Assembly: GCF_030538495.1 (NCBI RefSeq)
Contig: NZ_JAUNTW010000007.1
Location: forward strand, 100,583 to 164,582
Length of the DNA: 64,000 nucleotides
Source of the DNA: Paracoccus sp. (in: a-proteobacteria)
GTDB taxonomy: Bacteria; Pseudomonadota; Alphaproteobacteria; Rhodobacterales; Rhodobacteraceae
Direction: 5' to 3'
This document shows, piece by piece, positions 7,886 to 16,600 of the stretch; the stretch's first letter is position 1, and every line of letters starts with the position of its first letter. The notes beneath the pieces are model-generated. The model worked only from the letters and a program-made list of their open reading frames with translations, was not told the DNA's origin and ran no database searches. A program made the translations under genes and the position numbers.

Positions 7886-8494
7886 ATGATGCTGATTGAG
7901 GAAACCACACCAGCGGCCGAGGCGCTGCCGGTCGCCCGGCTGCGTGCGCATCTGCGGTTGGGGGCGGGTTTCGACACCCCCGAGGATCAGGCCGAAACCG
8001 ACGCGCTGGCCGCGTTTTTACGCGCGGCCATGTCGATGATCGAGGCGCGCACCGGCAAGGTGTTGTTAACGCGCCGGTTTCGGATGCAGATTGACGACTG
8101 GCGCGATCGGTTGGGGCAGCCCTTGCCGCTGGCGCCGGTTCATTCGGTGGATGCGATCGAGATTGACGACGGGGACGGGCGCATCACCGCGCTGCCCCCG
8201 GCAAGCTGGCGGATGCTGCCCGACAGCCAGAGGCCCATGATTTTGCCCGCGGGCGTCATTTTCCCGCATGTGCCGCGCCGGGGGTCGGTGACGGTCACCT
8301 TCACGGCGGGGTTTGGCGCGACGTGGGACGCGGTTCCCGCCGATCTGGCGCAGGCGGTCATCATGCTGGCCGCGCGGTATTACGAAGATCGGGCCTTTGA
8401 CGGGCAGGTCGGTGCGTTGCCGTTCGGCGTCAGCGCGCTGATCGAAAAATGGCGCGCGGTCAGGACGTTGGCCGGAAGGGGGGCGCGGCGATGA
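7886..8494 (+). CDS. g6: GTA head-tail connector/adaptor (gene g6)
   Basis: 202 residues from ATG 7886, behind GGGAGG. It belongs to the phage gp6-like head-tail adaptor group, the helical ring that sits under the portal. The N-terminal half is helical (PVARLRAHLRL, DALAAFLRAAMSMIEARTGK). The C-terminal helix with AVIMLAARYYEDR is typical of these connectors. An upstream in-frame start would lie in the structured gap and is unlikely. The stop overlaps the g7 start (ATGA). Confidence 0.82.
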   Translation: MMLIEETTPAAEALPVARLRAHLRLGAGFDTPEDQAETDALAAFLRAAMSMIEARTGKVLLTRRFRMQIDDWRDRLGQPLPLAPVHSVDAIEIDDGDGRITALPPASWRMLPDSQRPMILPAGVIFPHVPRRGSVTVTFTAGFGATWDAVPADLAQAVIMLAARYYEDRAFDGQVGALPFGVSALIEKWRAVRTLAGRGARR

Positions 8495-8829
8495 GCGTGC
8501 CGAACCCGAATGTCCGGCTGGCGCTGGAACAGATGGACCGTCAGCCCGACGGCATGGGCGGTTTCACCGTGAGCTGGCGGCGGCTGGGCTGGATCTGGGC
8601 GGAAATGGTGGCGCGGACGCCGCGTGATACGGGATCGACGCTGGCCATTGGTCCGGCGGTTCGGTGGCACATCCTGACCCGCGCCGCGCGGGCCGGTGAT
8701 CCGCGCCGCCCCGTTCCCGGTCAGCGCCTGCGCCACGGGCAACGCCTGTTCCGCATCGACGCCGTGGCCGAAACCGACCGCGCCGGTCACTGGCTGACCA
8801 TCCACGCCCAAGAGGAGACAAAACCATGA
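8491..8829 (+). CDS. g7: GTA head-tail stopper (gene g7)
   Basis: 112 residues, phage head-tail joining/stopper family (SPP1 gp16-like). The beta-rich sequence carries the typical WIWAEMVARTPRD and RWHILTR...RPVPGQRL...LFRIDAVAETD strands. In RcGTA this protein forms the ring between adaptor and tail terminator. The start at 8491 overlaps the g6 stop and follows GGAAGGGG. The stop overlaps g8 by four bases. Confidence 0.8.
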   Translation: MSVPNPNVRLALEQMDRQPDGMGGFTVSWRRLGWIWAEMVARTPRDTGSTLAIGPAVRWHILTRAARAGDPRRPVPGQRLRHGQRLFRIDAVAETDRAGHWLTIHAQEETKP

Positions 8830-9248
8830 GTTACGCAGCAGCCGTTGCGCTGCAAACGGCGGTTTGGCAGCAATTGCGAACGGACGCCACGCTGGCACAT
8901 CTGGTCGGTGACGCGGTCTATGACGCGATGCCGGTGGACGCGCCGGGGGGTGTTTACGTCGCGCTTGGCCCCGAAGATGTGCGCGATGCGGGCGATATGA
9001 CCGCGCGGGGCGCGCAGCATGATTTTGTGGTCTCGGTCTCGTCCGGGGTGGATGACGGGGCCGAAGGGTTTGCCCGCATCAAGGCCGCAGCCGTGGCCGT
9101 CACGGACGCGCTGGATCAGGGCGCGCTTGAATTGGGGCGCGGGCATCTGGTCGGGCTGTGGTTCCTGCGCGCGCGGGCGCGTCGGGTGGAAAAAGGCGGC
9201 GCGCGGCAGGTCGATCTGACCTTTCGCGCGCGCATTGACCTGAACTGA
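8826..9248 (+). CDS. g8: GTA tail terminator, DUF3168 (gene g8)
   Basis: 140 residues of DUF3168, the tail terminator (tail completion) family that caps the tail tube at the head end. The N-terminal helix AAVALQTAVWQQLRTD and the GDAVYDAMP turn are family-typical, as is the C-terminal strand pair around LTFRARIDL. Translation is coupled to g7 through an ATGA overlap. Confidence 0.82.
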   Translation: MSYAAAVALQTAVWQQLRTDATLAHLVGDAVYDAMPVDAPGGVYVALGPEDVRDAGDMTARGAQHDFVVSVSSGVDDGAEGFARIKAAAVAVTDALDQGALELGRGHLVGLWFLRARARRVEKGGARQVDLTFRARIDLN

Positions 9249-9259
9249 GGAGACAGAAC

Positions 9260-9673
9260 ATGGCGGCACAAAACGGGCGCGATCTGCTGATCAAAATGGA
9301 CATGACCGGCGACGGCAGTTTCACCACGATTGCCGGGCTGCGGTCCACGCGGATCAGTTTCAACGCCGATACGGTGGACGTGACAAATATCGACAGCGAA
9401 GGCGGCTGGCGCGAATTGTTGGGCGGTGCGGGGGTTCGCAGCGCATCGGTATCGGGGTCGGGCGTGTTCCGCGACGCCGATACGGACGGGCGGGCGCGTC
9501 AGGTGTTCTTTGACGGGGAAACTCCGCGTTTGCAGGTGATTATCCCCGATTTCGGGCGTCTGGAAGGCCCGTTCCAGATCACCGGGCTGGAATATTCCGG
9601 CAGCTATAACGGCGAAGCGACCTATGAGATGTCGATGGCATCGGCGGGCGCCATCACCTTTACGGCGCTGTGA
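9260..9673 (+). CDS. g9: GTA major tail protein (gene g9)
   Basis: 137 residues, TP901-1-like major tail (tube) protein. It begins MAAQNGRDLLIKMD and carries the ADTVDVTN segment followed by GWRELLGGAGVRSASVSGSG, which are the conserved strands of this family, and ends with EMSMASAGAITFTAL. A GAGGAG ribosome-binding site precedes ATG 9260. RcGTA-type particles have short non-contractile-looking tails built from this tube protein. Confidence 0.92.
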   Translation: MAAQNGRDLLIKMDMTGDGSFTTIAGLRSTRISFNADTVDVTNIDSEGGWRELLGGAGVRSASVSGSGVFRDADTDGRARQVFFDGETPRLQVIIPDFGRLEGPFQITGLEYSGSYNGEATYEMSMASAGAITFTAL

Positions 9674-9987
9674 TGGTCAATCCGCATCGAGGAGAGGTTC
9701 AGGTCATCCTGAACGGTCAGCCGCATGTCGCGCGGCTGACCTTGGGGGCTTTGGCCGAATTGGAAACCGAATTGCAGGCCGACGGTTTTCTGGCGCTGGC
9801 GCAGCGGTTTGAAACCGGCCGCATCAGCAGCCGCGATGTGCTGGCGGTTCTGGTCGCGGGTCTGCGCGGCGCGGGTTGGCAGGGGGCGGCTGCGGATTTG
9901 TTCACGGCCGATATTGGCGGCGGTCCGGTGGGGGCGGCGCGTGCGGCGGCGGAATTGCTGGCGCGCGCGTTTCACGGTGCGTCGTGA
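9673..9987 (+). CDS. g10: GTA tail assembly chaperone (gene g10)
   Basis: 104 residues. It belongs to the gene-transfer-agent family of tail assembly chaperones and is helical and small (LTLGALAELETELQADGFLALAQRFE). Start is ATG 9673, which overlaps the g9 stop (TGATG); a GTG three bases earlier is also possible. Together with the next small gene it occupies the place of the lambda G/GT chaperones, which coat the tape measure. Here the two are separate genes with no evident slippery frameshift site. Confidence 0.78.
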   Translation: MVNPHRGEVQVILNGQPHVARLTLGALAELETELQADGFLALAQRFETGRISSRDVLAVLVAGLRGAGWQGAAADLFTADIGGGPVGAARAAAELLARAFHGAS

Positions 9988-9997
9988 TGGGCGCGCC

Positions 9998-10189
9998 GTG
10001 ACGGGCGGGCTGGATTGGCCCGGTCTGATGCGGGTGGGGATGGGGGCGCTGCGCCTGCATCCCGATCAGTTCTGGACGCTGACCCCCGCCGAATTGGCGC
10101 TGATGGTCGGCATTGAACCCGGCGGTCCTGCGATGATGACGCGCGACCGGCTGGCCGAATTGGCCGCGCGTTTCCCGGACGCCGGGTGA
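9998..10189 (+). CDS. g10.1: GTA tail assembly chaperone, rcc01693 family (gene g10.1)
   Basis: 63 residues from the GTG at 9998: a short helical protein with the family-typical core HPDQFWTLTPAELALMVG. Known members sit between g10 and the tape measure in RcGTA. The preceding 190 bases of the same frame overlap g10 and have no coding character, so the short start is preferred. Likely role: chaperone for the tape measure protein. Confidence 0.7.
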   Translation: MTGGLDWPGLMRVGMGALRLHPDQFWTLTPAELALMVGIEPGGPAMMTRDRLAELAARFPDAG

Positions 10190-10200
10190 AAGGATAACAC

Positions 10201-10833
10201 ATGGTGATGGACGAACGCCGGAGCATTGACCGGCTGGATGACGACTGGACCCAAAGCAGCCGCATGGTGTCCGAATTTGAAAACGAACTGGCCCGGATGC
10301 GGCAATCCATGATCTGGACCACGCGCGAGGTGGGCAACCTGACCCACGGGATCGAAGGGGGGCTGCGTCGTGCCTTTGACGGGTTGGTGTTTGACGGGGC
10401 GAAACTGTCGGACGCGCTGATCGGGGTGGGGCGCAGCATCGCGGATACGGTTTATTCCATTGCGATGAAGCCGGTGCAAAACGCTGTGGCCGGGGCGGTC
10501 GCGGGGGGCATCGCCAATCTGTATCCCGTGGCGGAAAACGCGTTTACGCAAAGCCGCGTCGTGCCGTTTGCCAAGGGCGGCGTGGTGTCTCAGCCGGTGC
10601 ATTTCCCGATGAAGGGCGCCACCGGCCTGATGGGCGAAGCCGGACCCGAGGCGATCATGCCGCTGCGCCGTGGCGCGGATGGGCGGCTGGGCGTGGCAGC
10701 GGCGGGCGGGCCTGCGCCGGTCAATGTCACCATCAATGTCTCGACCCCGGATGTGGCCGGGTTTCAACGCAGCCAGTCGCAGATCGCGGCGCAGATGTCG
10801 CGTGTTTTGGCGCGCGGCGATCGTAACGCATAG
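10201..10833 (+). CDS. g11: GTA tail tape measure protein (gene g11)
   Basis: 210 residues, very short for a tape measure protein but normal for RcGTA, whose tail is only about 50 nm. A hydrophobic, alanine/glycine-rich stretch (about 80-105) fits the membrane-inserting part. The segment FAKGGVVSQP followed by MGEAGPEAIMPL is the conserved C-terminal motif of tape measure proteins. Start ATG 10201 follows AAAGGA; ATG 10207 is an alternative. Confidence 0.9.
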   Translation: MVMDERRSIDRLDDDWTQSSRMVSEFENELARMRQSMIWTTREVGNLTHGIEGGLRRAFDGLVFDGAKLSDALIGVGRSIADTVYSIAMKPVQNAVAGAVAGGIANLYPVAENAFTQSRVVPFAKGGVVSQPVHFPMKGATGLMGEAGPEAIMPLRRGADGRLGVAAAGGPAPVNVTINVSTPDVAGFQRSQSQIAAQMSRVLARGDRNA

Positions 10834-10842
10834 GGGGCGCGT

Positions 10843-11475
10843 ATGGCTTTTCACGAGGTTCGGTTTCCGGCGAATTTGTCCTTTGGGTCGATGGGTGGCC
10901 CGGAACGCCGGACGGAAATTGTCACGCTGGCCAGCGGGTTCGAGGAACGCAACACCCCTTGGGCGCATCCCAGGCGGCGGTTCGATGCGGGCGTGGGGCT
11001 GCGATCGCTGGATGATGTCGCCGCCGTCATCGCGTTCTTTGAGGCGCGGGCCGGGCAGTTGCACGGCTTCCGCTGGAAAGATTGGAGCGATTACAAAAGC
11101 TGTCTGCCGTCGCGCGTGCCGGGCTTTGACGATCAGATCATCGGGGTGGGCGACGGGCAGACGGTGACCTTTGCGATCAGCAAAGGCTACGCATCGGGTG
11201 CCGCTGAATATCGGCGTCCGGTCGTCAAACCCGTGCGCGGCACCGTGGTTGCGGGCGTGGGGGGCGATGAAATGACCTTTGACCAGCATTTCAGCGTTGA
11301 TGATCAGCGCGGGGTGATCACGTTTTCTGAGCCGCCCGAGGTTGGCGCCCCCGTCACAGCCGGCTTTGAATTTGACGTGCCGGTGCGGTTCGACACGGAC
11401 CGCATCGCGGTGTCGGTGGCGTCCTTCAACGCCGGTCAGGTTCCGCAGATTCCCGTGGTTGAGGTGCGCGTATGA
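10843..11475 (+). CDS. g12: GTA distal tail protein, DUF2460 (gene g12)
   Basis: 210 residues of the DUF2460 family (TIGR02217), the distal tail protein that joins the tube to the hub. Visible signatures are FHEVRFP at the N-terminus, the SGFEERN segment, the GFRWKDWSDYKS motif (about 83-94) and paired beta repeats in the C-terminal half. The stop overlaps the hub gene start by four bases. Confidence 0.88.
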   Translation: MAFHEVRFPANLSFGSMGGPERRTEIVTLASGFEERNTPWAHPRRRFDAGVGLRSLDDVAAVIAFFEARAGQLHGFRWKDWSDYKSCLPSRVPGFDDQIIGVGDGQTVTFAISKGYASGAAEYRRPVVKPVRGTVVAGVGGDEMTFDQHFSVDDQRGVITFSEPPEVGAPVTAGFEFDVPVRFDTDRIAVSVASFNAGQVPQIPVVEVRV

Positions 11476-12305
11476 CCGTCACAACGAACGCCCGCGCTTG
11501 GGCGATCCGGCGTCAGGATGGGGTGACGTTAGGATTCACCGATCACGACGCGGCGCTGCATTTCGACGGCATCGCGTTTCGCCCCGATCAGGGGATGACC
11601 GCGCGCGCCTTGGTTCAGGCCGCCGGTCTGTCCGTGGACAACACCGAGGCCGAGGGCGCGTTAAACGACGACGCCATCACCGAACGCGACATTCTGGCCG
11701 GTCGCTGGGACGATGCGGAATTGCGGATGTGGGATGTGGATTGGACCGATCCCGTCCGCCGCCGCCTGATGTTTCGCGGATCGCTGGGCGAGGTGACGCG
11801 CCTCAACGGGGCGTTCCGGGCGGAACTGCGCGGGCTGTCGGAACCGCTGAACCTGCCGCAGGGGCGGGCGTTTCACCCCGGTTGCGCGGCCCGTTTGGGC
11901 GATGCGGCGTGCGGGGTGGATGTCACAAACCCCGCGTTTTTCTGTGATCTGGCGGTGCAGACGCATGATGACGGGCGGGTGTTTGATTTCACCGGCTTTC
12001 CGGCCTTTGACGCGCATTGGTTTGAACATGGCCGCGTGGTCGTTCTGTCGGGCGCGGCGCAGGGTCTGCACGCGGCGGTCAAGAATGATGAGGCCCGGCC
12101 GGGCGGCGCACGTCGGGTCGAATTGTGGCAGGGTTTGGGTATTCTGCCCGCGCCCGGCGACCAGCTGCGTCTGATCGCGGGATGTGACAAACGCGCCGCA
12201 ACCTGTCGGCTGAAGTTCAGCAACATGCTGAATTTTCGCGGCTTTCCGCATCTGCCGCCCGAAGATTGGCTGATGGCCCCACAGATCGGGGGCAAGCATG
12301 GGTGA
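11472..12305 (+). CDS. g13: GTA hub protein, DUF2163 (gene g13)
   Basis: 277 residues, DUF2163/phage BR0599 family, the baseplate hub. Five cysteines are seen at 138, 147, 158, 238 and 245. The spacing of C138/C147 (HPGCAARLGDAACG) and C238/C245 (GCDKRAATCRLKF) fits the iron-sulfur cluster site known from lambda gpL-type hubs and reported for the RcGTA hub; cluster binding here is inference. The C-terminal NMLNFRGFPHLP is strongly family-typical. It overlaps g14 by eight bases. Confidence 0.88.
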   Translation: MTVTTNARAWAIRRQDGVTLGFTDHDAALHFDGIAFRPDQGMTARALVQAAGLSVDNTEAEGALNDDAITERDILAGRWDDAELRMWDVDWTDPVRRRLMFRGSLGEVTRLNGAFRAELRGLSEPLNLPQGRAFHPGCAARLGDAACGVDVTNPAFFCDLAVQTHDDGRVFDFTGFPAFDAHWFEHGRVVVLSGAAQGLHAAVKNDEARPGGARRVELWQGLGILPAPGDQLRLIAGCDKRAATCRLKFSNMLNFRGFPHLPPEDWLMAPQIGGKHG

Positions 12306-12714
12306 TCGGGTTGTTGCCTTGGCGCGCGATTGGATTGGGACGCCTTACGTTCATCAGGCCAGTGCGCGGGGTGCGGGCTGCGATTGTCTGGGCCTGATCC
12401 GTGGCGTGTGGCGGGGCTTATATGGCGCGGACCCCGAACCTGCGCCGGATTATTCCCCCGATTGGGGCGAATGTTCCGGGGATGAGGTGTTACTGCGCGC
12501 CATGACCCGGCATTTCCCGCGCGTGGATGACGGCCCGCATCGGCCGGGGCAGGTGCTGCTGTTTCGGATGCAGGCGGGGGCGATTGCGAAACATCTGGGC
12601 ATCGTCGTGCCGGGCAATCGGTTCATCCACGCCTATTCCGGGCATGGGGTGATTGACAGCCCTCTGACCTTGCCATGGCGGAACCGTGTGGTCGCGCGGT
12701 TCCGTTTTCCCTGA
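12298..12714 (+). CDS. g14: GTA NlpC/P60 cell-wall peptidase (gene g14)
   Basis: 138 residues, NlpC/P60 cysteine peptidase that in RcGTA helps the tail penetrate the recipient's peptidoglycan. The catalytic set is C30 in CDCLGL, H99 in KHLGIV and H111 in FIHAYS. There is no signal peptide, consistent with incorporation into the tail tip and not secretion. It starts inside the 3' end of g13. Confidence 0.92.
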   Translation: MGDRVVALARDWIGTPYVHQASARGAGCDCLGLIRGVWRGLYGADPEPAPDYSPDWGECSGDEVLLRAMTRHFPRVDDGPHRPGQVLLFRMQAGAIAKHLGIVVPGNRFIHAYSGHGVIDSPLTLPWRNRVVARFRFP

Positions 12715-12733
12715 TTTCTGAAAGGAGGCCGCG

Positions 12734-15700
12734 ATGGCTACGATCGTATTATCCGCAATCGGCGCGTCGATTGGTTCGGGCTTTGGCGGCACGGTGCTGG
12801 GCCTGTCGGGCGCGGTCATTGGCCGCGCGGTTGGTGCCACCGTGGGCCGCGTGATCGACCAGCGTTTGCTGGGCGGCGGCGCGCGTGCGGTCGAAACCGG
12901 GCGCGTTGACCGGATGCGTCTGCAAACCGCGGGCGAGGGGATGGCTCTGCCGCGTATCTGGGGGCAGATGCGCCTGCCGGGGCATGTCATCTGGGCGTCG
13001 GACCTGACCGAGGTATCCCGCCGCGAAACCATGGGCGGCGGCAAGGGCGCGCCGCGCACCAATGTGGATCACATCAGCTATCGCCTGTCGGTCGCCATGG
13101 CGCTGTGCGAAGGCACGATCCTTGGCGTCGGGCGCGTCTGGGCGGATGGCGAAGAAATCCCCGCATCGGATTTGAATATGCGGGTTTACAATGGCGGCGA
13201 TGACCAGATGCCCGATCCCGCCATTGCGGCGGTCGAAGGGGACGCCGCCCCGGCCTATCGCGGCGTGGCCTATGTCGTGATCGAGGGGCTGCATCTGGAA
13301 CGCTGGGGCAACCGGATGCCGCAATTGTCGTTCGAGGTGACCTGCCCCGCGCAGGACGGCAGCGGATTGCCCCGTGACGTGCGCGCAGTCGCGTTGATCC
13401 CCGGCACGGGCGAATATTCGCTGGCGACAACGCCGGTGAATGAACGCATGGATTTGGGGGAATCGCGGTCGTTCAACGTCAACAGCCCGATGGGCGGCAC
13501 GGATTTTTCGGCGTCGTTGGAGACACTGGGCCGTGAATTGCCGAACGCGAAATCGGTGTCGGTTATCGTGTCGTGGTTTGGTGATGACCTGCGCATCAAT
13601 CAATGCACGGTGCGCCCTAAGGTTGAACATATCGCCGTTGACGGCGCCGAAATGCCGTGGCGTGCGGGCGGGATCACGCGGTCCGAGGCGCATGAGGTGG
13701 CGCAGGTGGACGGGCGCCCGATCTATGGCGGCACGCCCGCGGATCAATCGGTGCTTGAGGCGATGCGCGCGATTATTGCGTCGGGGAAAAAGGCGATTTT
13801 CTATCCCTTTATCCTGATGGAACAGATCGCGGGCAATGGGCGCGCAAATCCGTGGGGGCCGGGCGAACAGCCGGTAATGCCGTGGCGCGGGCGTGTGACG
13901 ACCAGCATCGCGCCGGGGCGTGAGGGGTCGCCGGATGGCCATGCCGCCGCTGCGGCCGAGGTGGCGCAGTTTTTCGGCACCGCGCAGGTCAGCGATTTCA
14001 CCCGCGACGGCGATCAGGTTCGTTATCACGGGCCGGATGAATGGTCGTATCGCCGCTTTATCCTGCATTACGCGCATCTGTGCGCGGCGGTTGGGGGCTT
14101 GGACAGTTTTCTGATCGGGTCGGAAATGGTCGCCATGACGCAGATTAGGGGGGCGGGGAACAGCTATCCCGCCGTCGCCGAACTGTGCCGTCTGGCCGCC
14201 GATGTGCGCCAGATTTTGGGGCCGGATGTCAAAATCAGCTATGCGTCGGATTGGTCGGAATATTTCGGCCATCATCCGGGGAATGGCGAATTGTTCTTTC
14301 ATCTGGACCCGTTATGGGCGGATGAAAATGTCGATTTTATCGGCATTGATAATTACATGCCCTTGTCCGATTGGCGGGATGGGGATGCGCATCTGGATGC
14401 CGGGTTCGGGCGGATCGACAACCCCGATTATCTGCGCGGCAATGTCTGCGGGGGTGAGGGGTTCGATTGGTTCTATGCCAGCGATACTGAGCGTGACGCA
14501 CAACGCCGCACGCCGATCACGGATGGTTATTATGACGAAGCGTGGGTCTGGCGTTACAAAGACATCCGCGCCTGGTGGGAAAACCTGCATTACAACCGTC
14601 CGGGCGGCGTGCGTGACGATCAGGCAACCGCATGGGTTCCGGGGTCAAAGCCCATTTGGTTCACGGAATTGGGCTGCGCGGCTCTGGATAAGGCCACCAA
14701 CCAGCCGAACAAATTTCTGGACGCCATGAGTTCGGAAAGCACCCTGCCGCATTATTCCAACGGAACGCGGGATGATGCGATTCAGGCGGCCTATATCGCG
14801 GCGGTCATGGATTACTGGCGCGACGGGGCGAACAACCCGGCCATGCCGGACGGGCGGCGGATGGTGGATGTCGAACGCGCGCATCTGTGGTGTTGGGATG
14901 CGCGGCCCTTTCCGGCGTTTCCGGCGCGGCGGGATTTGTGGTCGGACGGTCCCGCTTGGGATCGCGGGCATTGGCTGAATGGTCGGGCGGGGGCGGTGTC
15001 GCTGCGCGCCGTGGTGGGCGATATTTGCCGCCGCGCGGGTGTGGCTGATTTCGACACCAGCCAGATTTCGGGCGTGGTGCGCGGCTTTGCTCTGACCGGG
15101 AATGACACCGGGCGGGCGGCGTTGCAGCCGCTGATGTTGGCGCATGGGTTCGATGCGGTGGAACGTGACGGCGTGTTGCGGTTCATCGCGCGCGACGGGC
15201 TGGCGCGGGCCACCATCGGACCGGATGATCTGGCGCTTGCCGATGGGGTCACGGGGTTTGAAACCGTGCGCGCGCCGGATGCCCAGATCGCCGGACGGCT
15301 GCGGTTAACGCATGTCGAGGCCGGCGCGGATTACGGCGCGGCAACGGCGGCGGGGTCGCTGCCCGATCACAGGCAGGACAGCATTTCCGACAGCGAATTC
15401 GCCATGTCTCTGACCCGGGCCGAGGGCCGCGCCATTATCGAACGCTGGCTGGCCGAGGCGGCGATTTCCCGCGATACCGCGCGTTTTGCGGTGCCGCCGT
15501 CGCGGGCGGATTTGGGGCCGGGGGATGTGGTGCGCGTGGCGATGCCGGACCTGCCCGCGCAACGCTGGCGGATTGATCGGGTGGAACGCGCGGGCGCGAT
15601 CACGATTGACGCGGTGCGGGTCGAACCCGGCGCCTATACCCCGTCGCTGCGCCATGATGAGGATACGGCGATCCGGCGGTTTGTGCCTCCGTTACCGGTG

Positions 15701-16600
15701 TTTCCGGTGTTTCTGGACCTGCCGCTGCTGCGCGGGGACGAAGACCCGGCGGCCCCCTATCTGGCGGTGACGGCGCGGCCTTGGCCGGGATCGGTTGCGG
15801 CCTATGTGTCGGATGATGCGGGGGGTGGGTTTGACCACAACCTGCATCTGGATCAGGCGGCGGTGATTGGGCGGACGCTGAACGATCTGTCGCGCGCGCG
15901 CCCCGGCGTTCTGGACCGTGGCGCGCCGTTAAAGGTGCGTCTGCGCGCGGGGGCGCTGTCATCGGTCACGCAGCGCGCGATGCTGTCGGGGCGCAACCTG
16001 CTGGCCATCGGCACGGGCGATCTGACCGGGTGGGAGGTGATGCAATTCACCCGCGCCGAACTGGTCGCCCCGGATGTGTGGGACATCAGCGGACGTCTGC
16101 GCGGGCAGGCGGGGACGGATGCCGACATGCCCGATCTGTGGCCCAAGGGCAGCCTGATTGTGCTGATCGACAGCGCCATGCGTCAGGTTTCCTTGCCGCC
16201 ATCGGCACGCGGTCAGGAACGGTTCTGGCGGATCGGTCCGGCAATGCGTGCGCCCGATGATGCCAGCTATCGCGCCCGCAAAACGGTGGCGCGGGGGATG
16301 GGGTTGCGGCCCTATGCGCCGTGTCATCTGCGGCTGGATGGGCGGCGCATCCATTGGGTGCGGCGCACGCGGGTTGATGGCGACGGCTGGGACGGTCTGG
16401 ATGTGCCGCTGGGTGAGGCGCGCGAAACCTATCTGATCCGTTTGCGTCAGGGGGATCGCGTGGTTCATCAGGCGACCGTCACCCGGCCTGAACACATCAT
16501 CCCGTCCGGCATCAGCGGCCCGGTCGAGATCGAGGTTGCGCAACTGTCCGAAACCTTCGGGCAGGGGCCTTTTGTCAAAGGAGAGTTCCATGTCGAATGA
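12734..16600 (+). CDS. g15: GTA host-interaction ('megatron') protein with TIM-barrel-like domain (gene g15)
   Basis: 1288 residues, the largest GTA protein. The N-terminal glycine/alanine-rich hydrophobic stretch (about 1-40) resembles a membrane-inserting or hub-plugging segment. The middle (about 400-720) is the GTA TIM-barrel-like, glycoside-hydrolase-like domain, with ISYASDWSEYFGHH, FIGIDNYMPLSDWRDGDAH and IWFTELGCAALDKATNQPN, which place Glu and Asp residues where such hydrolases have acids. A phage tail-3 type domain and fibronectin-like strands follow to the C-terminus. An AAAGGAGG ribosome-binding site precedes ATG 12734. The frame is intact. Whether the barrel is catalytic is unknown. 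Confidence 0.92.
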   Translation: MATIVLSAIGASIGSGFGGTVLGLSGAVIGRAVGATVGRVIDQRLLGGGARAVETGRVDRMRLQTAGEGMALPRIWGQMRLPGHVIWASDLTEVSRRETMGGGKGAPRTNVDHISYRLSVAMALCEGTILGVGRVWADGEEIPASDLNMRVYNGGDDQMPDPAIAAVEGDAAPAYRGVAYVVIEGLHLERWGNRMPQLSFEVTCPAQDGSGLPRDVRAVALIPGTGEYSLATTPVNERMDLGESRSFNVNSPMGGTDFSASLETLGRELPNAKSVSVIVSWFGDDLRINQCTVRPKVEHIAVDGAEMPWRAGGITRSEAHEVAQVDGRPIYGGTPADQSVLEAMRAIIASGKKAIFYPFILMEQIAGNGRANPWGPGEQPVMPWRGRVTTSIAPGREGSPDGHAAAAAEVAQFFGTAQVSDFTRDGDQVRYHGPDEWSYRRFILHYAHLCAAVGGLDSFLIGSEMVAMTQIRGAGNSYPAVAELCRLAADVRQILGPDVKISYASDWSEYFGHHPGNGELFFHLDPLWADENVDFIGIDNYMPLSDWRDGDAHLDAGFGRIDNPDYLRGNVCGGEGFDWFYASDTERDAQRRTPITDGYYDEAWVWRYKDIRAWWENLHYNRPGGVRDDQATAWVPGSKPIWFTELGCAALDKATNQPNKFLDAMSSESTLPHYSNGTRDDAIQAAYIAAVMDYWRDGANNPAMPDGRRMVDVERAHLWCWDARPFPAFPARRDLWSDGPAWDRGHWLNGRAGAVSLRAVVGDICRRAGVADFDTSQISGVVRGFALTGNDTGRAALQPLMLAHGFDAVERDGVLRFIARDGLARATIGPDDLALADGVTGFETVRAPDAQIAGRLRLTHVEAGADYGAATAAGSLPDHRQDSISDSEFAMSLTRAEGRAIIERWLAEAAISRDTARFAVPPSRADLGPGDVVRVAMPDLPAQRWRIDRVERAGAITIDAVRVEPGAYTPSLRHDEDTAIRRFVPPLPVFPVFLDLPLLRGDEDPAAPYLAVTARPWPGSVAAYVSDDAGGGFDHNLHLDQAAVIGRTLNDLSRARPGVLDRGAPLKVRLRAGALSSVTQRAMLSGRNLLAIGTGDLTGWEVMQFTRAELVAPDVWDISGRLRGQAGTDADMPDLWPKGSLIVLIDSAMRQVSLPPSARGQERFWRIGPAMRAPDDASYRARKTVARGMGLRPYAPCHLRLDGRRIHWVRRTRVDGDGWDGLDVPLGEARETYLIRLRQGDRVVHQATVTRPEHIIPSGISGPVEIEVAQLSETFGQGPFVKGEFHVE

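Noticed and set aside
12749..14302. Long antisense reading frame within g15
   Set aside because: High GC makes long antisense frames common. It mirrors codon positions of g15, has arginine/histidine-rich nonsense composition and no ribosome-binding site.
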